This document shows, piece after piece, positions 1 to 8,733 of a stretch of DNA of 64,000 bases (positions are counted from its first letter, which is position 1; every line of letters starts with the position of its first letter). Under the pieces are notes generated by a model. The model saw only the letters and a list, made by a program, of their open reading frames with translations. It made no database searches and was not told the origin of the DNA. The translations under genes and the position numbers were made by a program. This stretch comes from an uncultured Flavobacteriales bacterium (GTDB taxonomy: Bacteria; Bacteroidota; Bacteroidia; Flavobacteriales_G; Salibacteraceae). The DNA lies in contig CALSRJ010000003.1 in NCBI GenBank assembly GCA_943788725.1, positions 558,001 through 622,000 on the forward strand, written 5' to 3'.

Positions 1-1
1 C

Positions 2-2350
2 AACGACGGAAACCTCCTCTTCTACACAGATGGCTCTACCGTATGGAATAAAATCCACCAGATCATGCCTAACGGCACCGGGTTACTGGGAAATGCCTCT
101 TCGAGCCAATCGGCCATCATCGTTCCTCGCCCTGGCGTGCCGAGCAACTATTACATCTTCACTGTTCCTGTATCAGGGACCATTGGCATGCGTTATTCCT
201 TGGTCGACTTAGATTTACAAGGTGGATTGGGTGACGTTGATACCGTAGAAAAGAACATTCTCTTGACCTTGAATACGGGCGAGAATGTATGCGCCCTCGC
301 ACACGGCAACGGCAATGGGTATTGGGTGGCTTCGCACATCCGGTATTCCGACACCATCAAGGCATTTGAAATCACCGGTGCTGGAGTCAACACAACGCCG
401 GTCATTTCCACTACTGGCGATAGCATCGAGGCGTTTGTAGGGTGCATTAAGGCTTCCCCTAATTCAAAATACATTGGACTGGCAAAGCAGACCTTTGGAT
501 TCACCTTCCCTTCTGGACGCATCTCCTTGATGAAGTTCAACAATAACACAGGAGAGGTGGTTGATCACATCATGTGGTCAAGTCCGTTCGTCACAGGTCC
601 ATACGGCGTTGAGTTCAGTCCAAACAGCGACGTCATGTACATCTCCGATGGATGGGGAGCGCAATTAAGGGCCTTGGTGCAATACGACATATCTTCCTTT
701 GATTCGATTCCGATCGTTACGTCAGAATACCTTGTTGCGGATTCCGTATCGTTTGGTCAAGTGCAACTCGGTCCCGACGAGCGCATCTATTTGACAACAA
801 GCATTGGTCAGGGACTTGGGTTAGATTCCTTTTTACATCGAATCAATGAACCCAATGTGCTTGGGGTAGGCTGTAGCTGGGAGCCGTTTGCGGTGTATCT
901 CGAAGGAAGAAGGGCGACCATGGGATTACCGCCATTTTTGTCCTCCATCTTCAATGTGACCTTTGAAGTAGAGAACCTGTGCTTGTTTGATACGGTGCTT
1001 TTCATCCCAGATACGGCAGATGTGGATAGCATGTGGTGGAATTTTGGGGATCCAGGTTCGGGTGGATTGAATACATCTACTGCGTTCTTTCCAAGTCACT
1101 ACTACGCCGATACAGGGAGCTACACGGTCGAGCTGATTGCTCAGTCAGACACGGTTTTTGATACGCTTCAGCTGAACATCTACATCTATCCTCGCCAGTC
1201 CTTGGATCTGGGGCCCGACACCACGTTGTGTTTTGGCGACACCTTAGTGTTGGACGCTTCTGATTTGTTTTCTACCTACCTGTGGAGCGACAGCTCAACC
1301 GCGGATTCTTTTGCTGTCTTTGGAGATTCGATGGTGTACGTAACCCTATTCGGGGTATGCGATACCTTGAGCGATACGATTCGAGTTGACTTTGATACGT
1401 TGGCGACGTTTGATCTAGGGCCGGACACTACTTTTTGCGAGCCGAATACCATGGTCTTGAATCCCGGACTAAATGTAGGTGCATTGGCATACTGGAATAC
1501 AGGCGACACGGTTGACTCGACCGACCTGCTTCTGGTAACCCAATCGGGGCAGTATATTTTGGTGGCTGAAAACGTATGCGGAAATGTGTCGGATACCGTG
1601 GAGGTTTTTATCACTCCGCTTCCTGACAGCGCATTACTGCCACCAGACACACTGAATTGTTTTGATAACGCGATTTTCTTGACGCGTCCTATCAATGACA
1701 CGGTTACCTATATCTGGAGTGATTCGAGCAGTGAGGAGATTTTTGAGATCGACACTACCATGACCATTTGGTTGGCTGCGTTCAATGAATGTGGTATAAA
1801 CATCGACACGTTCACGGCGATCTTCAATGGCGAGATCAAGACAGAGTTAGGTGAAGACACGATAATCTGTGATGAGGATAGCATTCAACTCTTCGGCACA
1901 GATTCGCTGGCGACTTACGTATGGAACACAGGAGATACAACCGATACCATTGTTACGCCTGAAGGGGAGAGCAAGAACTACATCGTGACCATCACCCTTC
2001 GCGACTGCCAAGCAATTGAGTCGAGGGAAGTGGTTTCGAACGACACGGCATGTCCAGATATTGATTGCACACTGCGTTATGGCAATGTATTCACGCCAAA
2101 TGGCGATGGCTGGAACGATCGCTTCCGCATCGATTCTGATTGCGACATTTTCAAGTTCTCGATGTCCATCTTTAACCGATGGGGACAGTTGGTACACGAG
2201 AGTTCCAACGTGGCTTATGGATGGGATGGCTACATCAATGGAGAACCTGCCGCTGTAGGCACTTATTTCTTCACGGTCCAGTACAAAGACTATGTAGTCG
2301 TCAATTCTGACCGTTTCTATACCCGTGGAAGTTTTAGCCTAATCCGCTAA
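2..2350 (+). CDS. T9SS type B sorting domain protein, 5' end outside window
   Basis: The reading frame is open from the first bases of the window, so the true start lies upstream; the ATG at 65 is internal. Residues before it (DGSTVWN-type) already resemble the N-terminal part of gliding-motility-associated surface proteins. A PKD-like domain sits near 1020-1160 (WWNFGDPG, then YADTGSYTV). After it come several Ig-like repeats starting with a LGPDTTLC-type motif (about 1207, 1410 and 1846). The C-terminus carries the type B sorting domain: FTPNGDGWNDRF, FNRWGQLV and YGWDGYINGE, ending in a short basic tail. By family knowledge it is exported by Sec and then by the type IX system to the cell surface, usually with a PorP/SprF partner; none is visible downstream here. 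It is very rich in D-S/T-hydrophobic tripeptides, the Bacteroidota O-glycosylation sequon. It abuts the convergent lipoprotein gene with no gap. Cargo function is unknown. Confidence 0.88.
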   Translation, partial: NDGNLLFYTDGSTVWNKIHQIMPNGTGLLGNASSSQSAIIVPRPGVPSNYYIFTVPVSGTIGMRYSLVDLDLQGGLGDVDTVEKNILLTLNTGENVCALAHGNGNGYWVASHIRYSDTIKAFEITGAGVNTTPVISTTGDSIEAFVGCIKASPNSKYIGLAKQTFGFTFPSGRISLMKFNNNTGEVVDHIMWSSPFVTGPYGVEFSPNSDVMYISDGWGAQLRALVQYDISSFDSIPIVTSEYLVADSVSFGQVQLGPDERIYLTTSIGQGLGLDSFLHRINEPNVLGVGCSWEPFAVYLEGRRATMGLPPFLSSIFNVTFEVENLCLFDTVLFIPDTADVDSMWWNFGDPGSGGLNTSTAFFPSHYYADTGSYTVELIAQSDTVFDTLQLNIYIYPRQSLDLGPDTTLCFGDTLVLDASDLFSTYLWSDSSTADSFAVFGDSMVYVTLFGVCDTLSDTIRVDFDTLATFDLGPDTTFCEPNTMVLNPGLNVGALAYWNTGDTVDSTDLLLVTQSGQYILVAENVCGNVSDTVEVFITPLPDSALLPPDTLNCFDNAIFLTRPINDTVTYIWSDSSSEEIFEIDTTMTIWLAAFNECGINIDTFTAIFNGEIKTELGEDTIICDEDSIQLFGTDSLATYVWNTGDTTDTIVTPEGESKNYIVTITLRDCQAIESREVVSNDTACPDIDCTLRYGNVFTPNGDGWNDRFRIDSDCDIFKFSMSIFNRWGQLVHESSNVAYGWDGYINGEPAAVGTYFFTVQYKDYVVVNSDRFYTRGSFSLIR

Positions 2351-3181
2351 TCAGCGGATCACTTCACGTACCTGTCCCATGATCAGCTCATAGTTCTGCT
2401 CCAGAGAAATCTCGATGCGATCACAAGGCATCTTGGTAACACCCGCTGCATTTTCGCACGCAGAAGATCCAAAGGTCAGTGGCATTCTCACGTTACCTTT
2501 TTCTTTTGCCAGTTGTGCGTAGACGGCACCTGCTCGATCTGCCGCTTGGTTCATGTCTGCATTGGTCACCGCGTTGATATGGTAGAAGAGGGGAGTGTTG
2601 CCTTGAAGGGCCACCGCTAGTCGAGCTACTAGGCCTTTGCCCATTTCGCTCAATTCTGCCTTGCCTGCTTCAAAAAGTTCGGCGTTGTTGATGCATATGA
2701 CTGACCGGCCACCGCCAAAATCATAGCTCACTTGATTCTGATTGTACTCTGCTAGTGTTGCCTTTAGCGCTTCAACTACCAATCGATTTTGGAATTCACC
2801 TTGTTCAAACTGATTTTGAAACTCAGATCGCTCGTTCATCATGGGGTCGTTGCCTGGACCTGCTGATTTCTGGAGTTCTTCCATGTGCTGCAATTCATAC
2901 ATGCGCATTTGCTCGGAGGTGGGTTGTGGCATTTCACCAGACTCCATCATCATGCGAAACTGCTTTTCGTTTTGCTCGAGCGTCTCCACTTGAATGCGCA
3001 ACTGTTGGATCTGGTCCATATGCTTCTTTACTTCCGAAGCTTCCAACTTGGCTTTCGCATCCGTGGCTGGAGCCATGGCTGAAAGTCGGTCATTCTCTGC
3101 CTGGAGTTCTGCGTATTTTTTTTGGGATACACATCCGGTTAAAACCATGGATGCGATGAGGAGGGTAAGGAGATGCTTCAT
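2351..3181 (-). CDS. OmpA-like lipoprotein with coiled coil
   Basis: A 276-residue lipoprotein. I chose the ATG at 3181 over a longer frame starting at 3301 because it gives a clean lipoprotein signal, with lipobox LTGC and the acylated cysteine at residue 17. After the lipobox there is a charged, Glu/Gln-rich helical stretch (about residues 20-110) that should form a coiled coil. The C-terminal third has an OmpA-like pattern (NAELFEAGKAELSEMGKGLV, later DRAGAVYAQLAKEKG), which in the family binds peptidoglycan. The sequence is divergent, so the peptidoglycan role is inferred. Expected location is the inner face of the outer membrane. It is convergent with the upstream T9SS gene and divergent from padR. 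Confidence 0.8.
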   Translation of the reverse strand: MKHLLTLLIASMVLTGCVSQKKYAELQAENDRLSAMAPATDAKAKLEASEVKKHMDQIQQLRIQVETLEQNEKQFRMMMESGEMPQPTSEQMRMYELQHMEELQKSAGPGNDPMMNERSEFQNQFEQGEFQNRLVVEALKATLAEYNQNQVSYDFGGGRSVICINNAELFEAGKAELSEMGKGLVARLAVALQGNTPLFYHINAVTNADMNQAADRAGAVYAQLAKEKGNVRMPLTFGSSACENAAGVTKMPCDRIEISLEQNYELIMGQVREVIR

Positions 3182-3332
3182 GTTTGAATTGCTTTGTGAG
3201 GCGCAAATATCGGAGGATGAATTGAAAAAATCCGTTAAATCAAAAAGGGGGGGTGATAAAATGTGATGGAACGATTTGAAATTAATTGAACTGAAAAACA
3301 AATGGTTAGGTGTTGTGTCTCAAATAATATAG

Positions 3333-3351
3333 TACTATGTATTGCATAGTA
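3333..3351. promoter_or_regulatory. Perfect inverted repeat, probable PadR operator
   Basis: TACTATG (3333-3339), a 5-nt spacer, then CATAGTA (3345-3351) form a perfect 7-bp inverted repeat about 40 nt upstream of the padR start. Its spacer holds a TTG that lies 21 nt upstream of a perfect TAnnTTTG element, the spacing expected for a Bacteroidota -33 element. A repressor bound here would block the promoter. PadR proteins typically autoregulate through such dyads, so autoregulation is a reasonable inference but is not shown. Confidence 0.6.
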
Positions 3352-3365
3352 AAGTCTTATGCATA

Positions 3366-3373
3366 TATATTTG
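3366..3373 (+). promoter_or_regulatory. Bacteroidota -7 promoter element for padR-pspC
   Basis: TATATTTG matches the Bacteroidota TAnnTTTG consensus exactly. It lies 17 nt upstream of the padR ATG at 3391, implying a leader of roughly 10 nt. A TTG at 3342-3344 is suitably placed as the -33 element. Confidence 0.6.
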
Positions 3374-3390
3374 TATAGCAATAACAGATC

Positions 3391-3738
3391 ATGAATATTG
3401 AAAACTCAAAAGCTCAGTTACGAAAAGGAATCCTAGAATTCTGCGTACTCGCTTTGCTTCAAAAAGAAGAGGCATATCCTTCGGATGTACTCGGATCATT
3501 GAAGGAAGCAGAGTTGATTGTAGTAGAGGGTACATTGTATCCATTGCTCAATCGACTCAAGAATGCAGGTCTGCTGACGTACCGATGGGAAGAGTCCAAA
3601 TCTGGACCACCCCGCAAGTACTACAGCTTGACAGAACAAGGAAAGACTTTTTACAAGGAGTTGGCGACCTCCTGGGAGGAACTCAGGAACGCCGTAGACC
3701 AAATTATTTTAGACAATAAATCCCCCAAGGAAAAATGA
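3391..3738 (+). CDS. PadR family transcriptional regulator
   Basis: A 115-residue winged-helix protein matching the small PadR subfamily. Visible features are the RKGILEFCVLALL first helix, the recognition segment VVEGTLYPLLNRLKNAGLL and the wing SGPPRKYYSLTEQGK. Such regulators dimerise through a C-terminal helix and usually repress a neighbouring membrane-stress or transport gene. The stop codon overlaps the start of the PspC-domain gene by 4 nt (ATGA), so the two are translationally coupled. The padR-pspC pairing is common in Bacteroidota. A palindrome overlaps the promoter, pointing to autoregulation of the operon. The inducing signal cannot be read from sequence. Confidence 0.93.
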   Translation: MNIENSKAQLRKGILEFCVLALLQKEEAYPSDVLGSLKEAELIVVEGTLYPLLNRLKNAGLLTYRWEESKSGPPRKYYSLTEQGKTFYKELATSWEELRNAVDQIILDNKSPKEK

Positions 3739-5411
3739 AAAAGACCGTTCAAGTCAATCTGAGTGGTCAAGTGTTTACGCTTGACGATGACGCTTACGAC
3801 TTACTGTCGGGCTATCTTAAAAGGATAGGCGGACTTTATGAACGAAGCGCTGGAAAGGATGAGATCCTTTCCGATATCGAACTTCGCATCGCCGAGCTCT
3901 TGCTCGAACGAAAAGGTGATGAGAATGCCGTAGTATCCATCGCCGACGTACGAGCTGTTACCGAAATCATGGGAAATCCCGAAGATTTTGAGGACGACGA
4001 AATCGGCGCAGATGAACCCGGCTATTCATCGCGAAGCTATACAGGTCCAAAAAGACTGTTCCGCGATCCAGACAATCCACTCATCGGTGGAGTGTGCTCT
4101 GGTATCGGCTACTATTTCGGCATCGATCCACTCTGGATTCGATTGGCCTTTGCCATCGCATTGATCTTCTTCGGAACGGGTATCTTGTTCTATGTCATAC
4201 TGTGGATCATCATTCCTGTGGCGAAAACCAGTGCCGATAAGCTTAGCATGCGTGGTGAACCCATCAACATCGACAGCATTGGAAAGACCGTTGAGGAAGA
4301 ACTGAACAACTTAGGTGATCGATTCTCAAAGAGCGGTCAGCGATTCACCGACGGTAGCGGTCGCAAGATCGAGCGGGGTATTGATCGATTCTTCAATTTT
4401 TTAGCGGAGATCTTTCGCGGTTTTTTTACCGTACTCGGTAAGTTTCTAGGAGGCTTATTCATCCTGATCGGCGTGTTCACCATCGTCGTTCTTCTTACCG
4501 GGATCATTGGTGTAGCGGACCTCGTTCATTTGAGTTCGCACGGATGGGATTCGAGTTATTCTGTCTATGAAATCGGCGACCTGGTATTCAATTCAGGCGA
4601 ATGGTTCTTCATGGCGATGGTGGGATTCTTCCTCATGATCGGTATACCCTTCCTGGCCCTTGCTTACGGAGGTATTGTACTGCTCTTTCCTAAAGCGCGC
4701 GTTCCTTATTTAGGTGCGAGTTTCGCAGGATTGTGGTTCATCGGAGTCATCCTTTCAATCATCACAGGATTCAGCGTGGCCAGGGAATTCTCGAAAGAAG
4801 AGACCTTGACCGAAGTGGTGCCATTAGCCGAGTTTGGACTCGCTTCGGATACGCTCTTACTCGATGTCGGTGACGATCCGTTCGATATATCCGAAACCCG
4901 TGCATACTATGCCAACAATGATTTCATGATGCGCGTTGAAGAAGGCAACATCGTGGTAGGCAATGTGTCGTTTGACATACGCGCCTCAAAGAACGATCAA
5001 GCATCCGTGGAGATGAATCGAACCGCAAAGGCAGAATCCTACGAACAAGCAACCATGCGTGCTGATGCGATCAAGTATTCTTTCCAAGTCGATTCCAATG
5101 AAATCAGCTTTGAACCTTTTTTCACCTACCCAGAGGCGCAGTTACTGCGTGGTCAGGATGTAGAATTGGTCCTTCGTCTTCCAGTAGGGAAGACGGTGTA
5201 CTTGGCCAAAGGCATGAAGCGCATCATTGACGACATCGACAATGTGCAGAATATGTACGATCCAAGGATGGTCGATCACTATTGGCAAATGACCGACGAA
5301 GGCCTGAACTGCCTTGATTGTGAACCGTCCAAAACCACGTCAAAAATGAAGTTTGAAGCCGTCAGTGAAGACGGCGAAGTCAAGGTAGACGTCAACATTT
5401 CAGAGAATTAA
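3735..5411 (+). CDS. PspC domain-containing membrane protein
   Basis: A 558-residue protein. Residues 1-90 form a small N-terminal domain (KKTVQVNLSGQVFTLDDDAY) typical of Bacteroidota PspC proteins. The PspC domain follows at about residues 112-160 (LFRDPDNPLIGGVCSGIGYY, then a hydrophobic segment ending LWIIIP). Further transmembrane segments are at about 220-260, 285-315 and 325-350. The C-terminal 200 residues are a soluble region, presumably periplasmic. PspC proteins sense or buffer envelope stress in enterobacteria; the role in Bacteroidota is less defined. It is translationally coupled to the upstream PadR regulator, and a strong terminator follows at 5447. Confidence 0.9.
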   Translation: MKKTVQVNLSGQVFTLDDDAYDLLSGYLKRIGGLYERSAGKDEILSDIELRIAELLLERKGDENAVVSIADVRAVTEIMGNPEDFEDDEIGADEPGYSSRSYTGPKRLFRDPDNPLIGGVCSGIGYYFGIDPLWIRLAFAIALIFFGTGILFYVILWIIIPVAKTSADKLSMRGEPINIDSIGKTVEEELNNLGDRFSKSGQRFTDGSGRKIERGIDRFFNFLAEIFRGFFTVLGKFLGGLFILIGVFTIVVLLTGIIGVADLVHLSSHGWDSSYSVYEIGDLVFNSGEWFFMAMVGFFLMIGIPFLALAYGGIVLLFPKARVPYLGASFAGLWFIGVILSIITGFSVAREFSKEETLTEVVPLAEFGLASDTLLLDVGDDPFDISETRAYYANNDFMMRVEEGNIVVGNVSFDIRASKNDQASVEMNRTAKAESYEQATMRADAIKYSFQVDSNEISFEPFFTYPEAQLLRGQDVELVLRLPVGKTVYLAKGMKRIIDDIDNVQNMYDPRMVDHYWQMTDEGLNCLDCEPSKTTSKMKFEAVSEDGEVKVDVNISEN

Positions 5412-5446
5412 GACCGTTCTTTTCATCTCTCTGTTTAGTTAGGTTC

Positions 5447-5475
5447 AAGTCCCGGCATCTCGCCGGGACTTTTTT
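5447..5475 (+). terminator. Rho-independent terminator after pspC
   Basis: AAGTCCCGGC (5447-5456), a 5-nt loop ATCTC, and GCCGGGACTT (5462-5471) make a perfect 10-bp stem followed by a T-run. It ends the padR-pspC operon. Confidence 0.88.
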
Positions 5476-5502
5476 GTAGTGTACATTCCCACGTTCATTT
5501 CC

Positions 5503-5510
5503 TACCTTTG
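5503..5510 (+). promoter_or_regulatory. -7 promoter element upstream of E1 fusion gene
   Basis: TACCTTTG fits TAnnTTTG exactly, 42 nt upstream of the ATG at 5552. It is followed directly by GCGGCCCCAAAA, a box that recurs almost unchanged after the rpmE2 promoter at 62122. No well-spaced -33 TTG is visible. Confidence 0.5.
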
Positions 5511-5551
5511 GCGGCCCCAAAACAGCTCCTTTTCATCGTAAAAACATCCCT

Positions 5552-7969
5552 ATGGCAGAGACGGCTACCGCATCAGAAAAAGAGATCACCAAGGACGAAC
5601 TAAAGCAAGAAGTGCTCAACGATTATCGCCTGGCTAGCTACAGCCGCGAAATCAGCCTGCTGGGGCGGAAGGAAGTGCTGACGGGCAAGGCCAAGTTTGG
5701 CATCCTCGGAGACGGCAAGGAGGTCGCCCAAATTGCCCTGGCCAAGCAATGGATGCCGGGTGATTGGCGTTCTGGATATTACCGGGATCAAACGATGATG
5801 ATGGCTGCCGGGTTGCTGACCGGAGAACAATTTTTTGCGCAACTATACGCAGATGCCGATGTAGAGCGTGATCCAGCCTCCGCAGGTCGAATGATGAACG
5901 GCCATTACGCTTCGCGTTCCTTGGACACGAATGGCAAATGGCTCAACCTCTCAGAGCAAATCAATTCATCGGCAGACATTTCTCCGACGGCAGGACAGAT
6001 GCCCCGATTATTGGGATTAGGATTGGCGAGTAGATTCTTCCGAGAAAACCCCGAACTCAAAAACCACAAGCAATTCAGCGACGAAGGCAACGAGATCGCA
6101 TTCGGAACCATTGGCGATGCATCTACCAGTGAAGGAATGTTTTGGGAAGCGATGAACGCGGCGGGTGTCTTGCAAGTTCCCATTGTCATGTCTGTGTGGG
6201 ATGATGGCCACGGCATCTCCGTACCCAAAGAATTTCAGACCACCAAGGAGAGTATTTCAGAAGCACTTTCGGGATTCCAACGTACCAAGGACAAGAAGGG
6301 ATTTGAGATCCTGAAGACGAAAGGGTGGGACTACCCGCATCTGATCTTGACCTACGAAAAGGCGGCTAAGATTGCCAGGGAAGAGCACGTGCCAGTATTG
6401 GTACACGTTGAAGAAGTTACCCAGCCCCAAGGACATTCCACCAGTGGCTCGCACGAACGCTATAAGTCGAAAGAGCGTCTGCAGTGGGAAAAGGATTTTG
6501 ACCCCATTACCAAAATGAAGGAGTGGATCCTGAGCAAAGGGATCGCCAACGAAGAAGAGCTGGCAGCAATCGAGAAGGATGCAAAGAAAGAAGCACGCGA
6601 TGCGAAAAACAATGCGTGGAAGGCGTTCCTAGAGCCGATCAAGGAGGAGCACAAGCAAGCGGTCGAACTCCTCACCAACTTCGGAGCTGAAAGTAAGAAT
6701 GCGGTTTTCATCAACAAGCTCAAGGATGACTTGGCCTCGGCTATGGACCCCTTCCGCAAGGAGATCTATGAAACGGCTCGTAAGGCACTTCGGTATGCGC
6801 GGAATGAACATTTGGAGAGCAAAACGAAACTGATCAATTGGCTAAACGCCAAAATGGAGGAGAACGCCGAGCGCTACTCTTCACACTTGCATTCACAGTC
6901 GGATGAGTCTCCGCTGTTGATCGACGAACTCCCCGCGACCTATGAAGGTGAGAACCTCGTTGACGGTCGTGAGGTCCTGCGAGAGAACTTTGACGCCTTG
7001 TTATCCAAGCACCCTGAACTCATCATCTTCGGCGAAGACTCCGGCAAGATCGGTGGCGTGAATCAAGGCCTTGAGGGGCTTCAGGCTAAATATGGCGTAC
7101 ACCGCGTCTTTGATACCGGCATCCGCGAATGCACCATCCTCGGTCAAGGCATCGGTATGGCCATGCGCGGATTGCGTCCCATAGCTGAGATTCAATACTT
7201 GGACTACCTCTTGTACGCCCTTCAAATCATGAGTGATGACTTGGCTACGGTCCAGTACCGAACCAAAGGAGGACAGAAGGCACCAGTCATTGTCCGAACG
7301 CGAGGCCATCGATTAGAAGGCATCTGGCATAGTGGATCACCCATGGGAATGATCATTCACGCCCTGCGCGGCATGCACATCTGTGTACCTCGAAACATGA
7401 CACAAGCAGCAGGAATGTACAATACCCTCTTGTCTGGTGATGATCCTGCTTTGGTCATCGAATCACTGAATGGTTACCGACTGAAGGAGAAGCTTCCGAC
7501 CAACTTGGGCGAGTACAAGGTCGAATTGGGCAAGGTGGAAACCATGGCCGAAGGAGAAGACATTACCATGGTGACCTACGGTTCTATGGTGCGCATGTGC
7601 GTTGAGGTTGCCAAGCAATTGCGTGAAGTGGGCATTTCCGCCGAAGTGATCGACGTGCAGACTTTGCTACCATTCGACTTGAACGGCGATATTTTGGAGA
7701 GCATCCAAAAGACCAGTCGCGTGCTGTTTGTAGACGAAGATGTGCCGGGTGGCGCCTCCGCATTTATGATGCAACAAGTACTGGAAGAACAAGGCGGGTA
7801 CCGATTCCTCGATTCAGCACCTGGAACGCTTACTGCGAATGCGCATCGTCCTGCCTATGCTTCAGACGGAGACTATTTCTCCAAACCATCCAATGAAGAC
7901 ATCTTCGAGAAGGTGTATGCGATCATGCATGAAGCCGACCCACAGAAGTATCCTGAACTCTATTCGTGA
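5552..7969 (+). CDS. 2-oxoacid dehydrogenase E1, alpha and beta subunits fused
   Basis: An 805-residue thiamine diphosphate enzyme with both E1 halves in one chain. Residues about 25-330 are E1-alpha-like: RSGYYRDQTMMMAAG, then the ThDP/Mg motif GTIGDASTSEGMFWEAMNAA. A helical, charged linker (about 330-460) leads to the E1-beta-like half (VDGREVLRENFDALLSKHPE, EIQYLDYLLYALQIMSDDLA, ending with the transketolase C-terminal domain). The fused form is usual in Bacteroidota and is thought to decarboxylate branched-chain 2-oxoacids or pyruvate, passing the acyl group to a lipoyl E2. No E2 or E3 gene lies nearby, so the substrate cannot be assigned. It has its own promoter element at 5503 and is followed without gap by an outer-membrane protein gene (TGATG junction). 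Confidence 0.93.
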   Translation: MAETATASEKEITKDELKQEVLNDYRLASYSREISLLGRKEVLTGKAKFGILGDGKEVAQIALAKQWMPGDWRSGYYRDQTMMMAAGLLTGEQFFAQLYADADVERDPASAGRMMNGHYASRSLDTNGKWLNLSEQINSSADISPTAGQMPRLLGLGLASRFFRENPELKNHKQFSDEGNEIAFGTIGDASTSEGMFWEAMNAAGVLQVPIVMSVWDDGHGISVPKEFQTTKESISEALSGFQRTKDKKGFEILKTKGWDYPHLILTYEKAAKIAREEHVPVLVHVEEVTQPQGHSTSGSHERYKSKERLQWEKDFDPITKMKEWILSKGIANEEELAAIEKDAKKEARDAKNNAWKAFLEPIKEEHKQAVELLTNFGAESKNAVFINKLKDDLASAMDPFRKEIYETARKALRYARNEHLESKTKLINWLNAKMEENAERYSSHLHSQSDESPLLIDELPATYEGENLVDGREVLRENFDALLSKHPELIIFGEDSGKIGGVNQGLEGLQAKYGVHRVFDTGIRECTILGQGIGMAMRGLRPIAEIQYLDYLLYALQIMSDDLATVQYRTKGGQKAPVIVRTRGHRLEGIWHSGSPMGMIIHALRGMHICVPRNMTQAAGMYNTLLSGDDPALVIESLNGYRLKEKLPTNLGEYKVELGKVETMAEGEDITMVTYGSMVRMCVEVAKQLREVGISAEVIDVQTLLPFDLNGDILESIQKTSRVLFVDEDVPGGASAFMMQQVLEEQGGYRFLDSAPGTLTANAHRPAYASDGDYFSKPSNEDIFEKVYAIMHEADPQKYPELYS

Positions 7970-8733
7970 TGCGCAAGGCGTTTGCCTCGATCTGTCTGGT
8001 GATACTTTTCATACCCACGCTGCGAGCGGGCGATGAGAAGTTTCAATTGACCTTATTGCTTTCTCCTACCGCCGAATGGGTGCGCTTCGGTCAGAGCATC
8101 AATGCGCCGCTCTACAACAATTTATGGGGTACGAAGTTGAGCTACAATTTCGGATTTGAGTACAAGCGATTCTTCGACCCCTCGCTGAGTTTGAGCACGG
8201 GTCTTATGTACATGAACAAAGGATTTCGAAACGAGATCCTCGAGGATCCAACGACGAATTCCAGCGGCAACGAAGGACAAATCGGCGTCACTTTGGCGAG
8301 CATGCACATCGCTGCGGTTCCCTTGTACCTCAACGTACACCATCGGCTGAAAAGGAAGGTAGAGATGATCTATACCGCAGGACTAGCAGGCGGATGGCTG
8401 TTTGCGGAACGCGTCCGCAATAACTACTATTCCGGAGAAGACACGCCGCAGCAAGGGTTTTTCGACAATTCGCCGGGAGCGACTTCGGTCAATTTATTCA
8501 AGGATTACTATATCGGAGCGCATTTCGGGGTGGGCATATCTGCTTACGTGAAAAGCCGTATTATCATGGTCATTCAGCCCATGTACAAGTGGCAGATCAA
8601 CAACGCAAGGGACTATTTCGGCGCCTTCTCATCGAGCGACCCTTTTTCGGTGCGGATGAATAGTTTTGGTATTGACCTGAAGATTGGGTACTTTTTTACC
8701 AAACAGATCCGCAATCGAAAGAAAGAATTCTGA
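7969..8733 (+). CDS. Outer membrane beta-barrel protein
   Basis: A 254-residue exported protein. The ATG at 7969 overlaps the stop of the E1 gene (TGATG); a GTG one codon earlier is the only alternative. The N-terminus is a signal peptide (MRKAFASICLVILFIPTLRA). The mature part alternates polar and hydrophobic residues with many aromatics (YNFGFEYKRF, YYIGAHFGVGISAYV) and ends in IDLKIGYFF followed by a basic tail. This matches the small porin-like barrel family common in Bacteroidota. Its last 50 nt overlap the frame of the next gene. Function is unknown. Confidence 0.75.
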   Translation: MRKAFASICLVILFIPTLRAGDEKFQLTLLLSPTAEWVRFGQSINAPLYNNLWGTKLSYNFGFEYKRFFDPSLSLSTGLMYMNKGFRNEILEDPTTNSSGNEGQIGVTLASMHIAAVPLYLNVHHRLKRKVEMIYTAGLAGGWLFAERVRNNYYSGEDTPQQGFFDNSPGATSVNLFKDYYIGAHFGVGISAYVKSRIIMVIQPMYKWQINNARDYFGAFSSSDPFSVRMNSFGIDLKIGYFFTKQIRNRKKEF

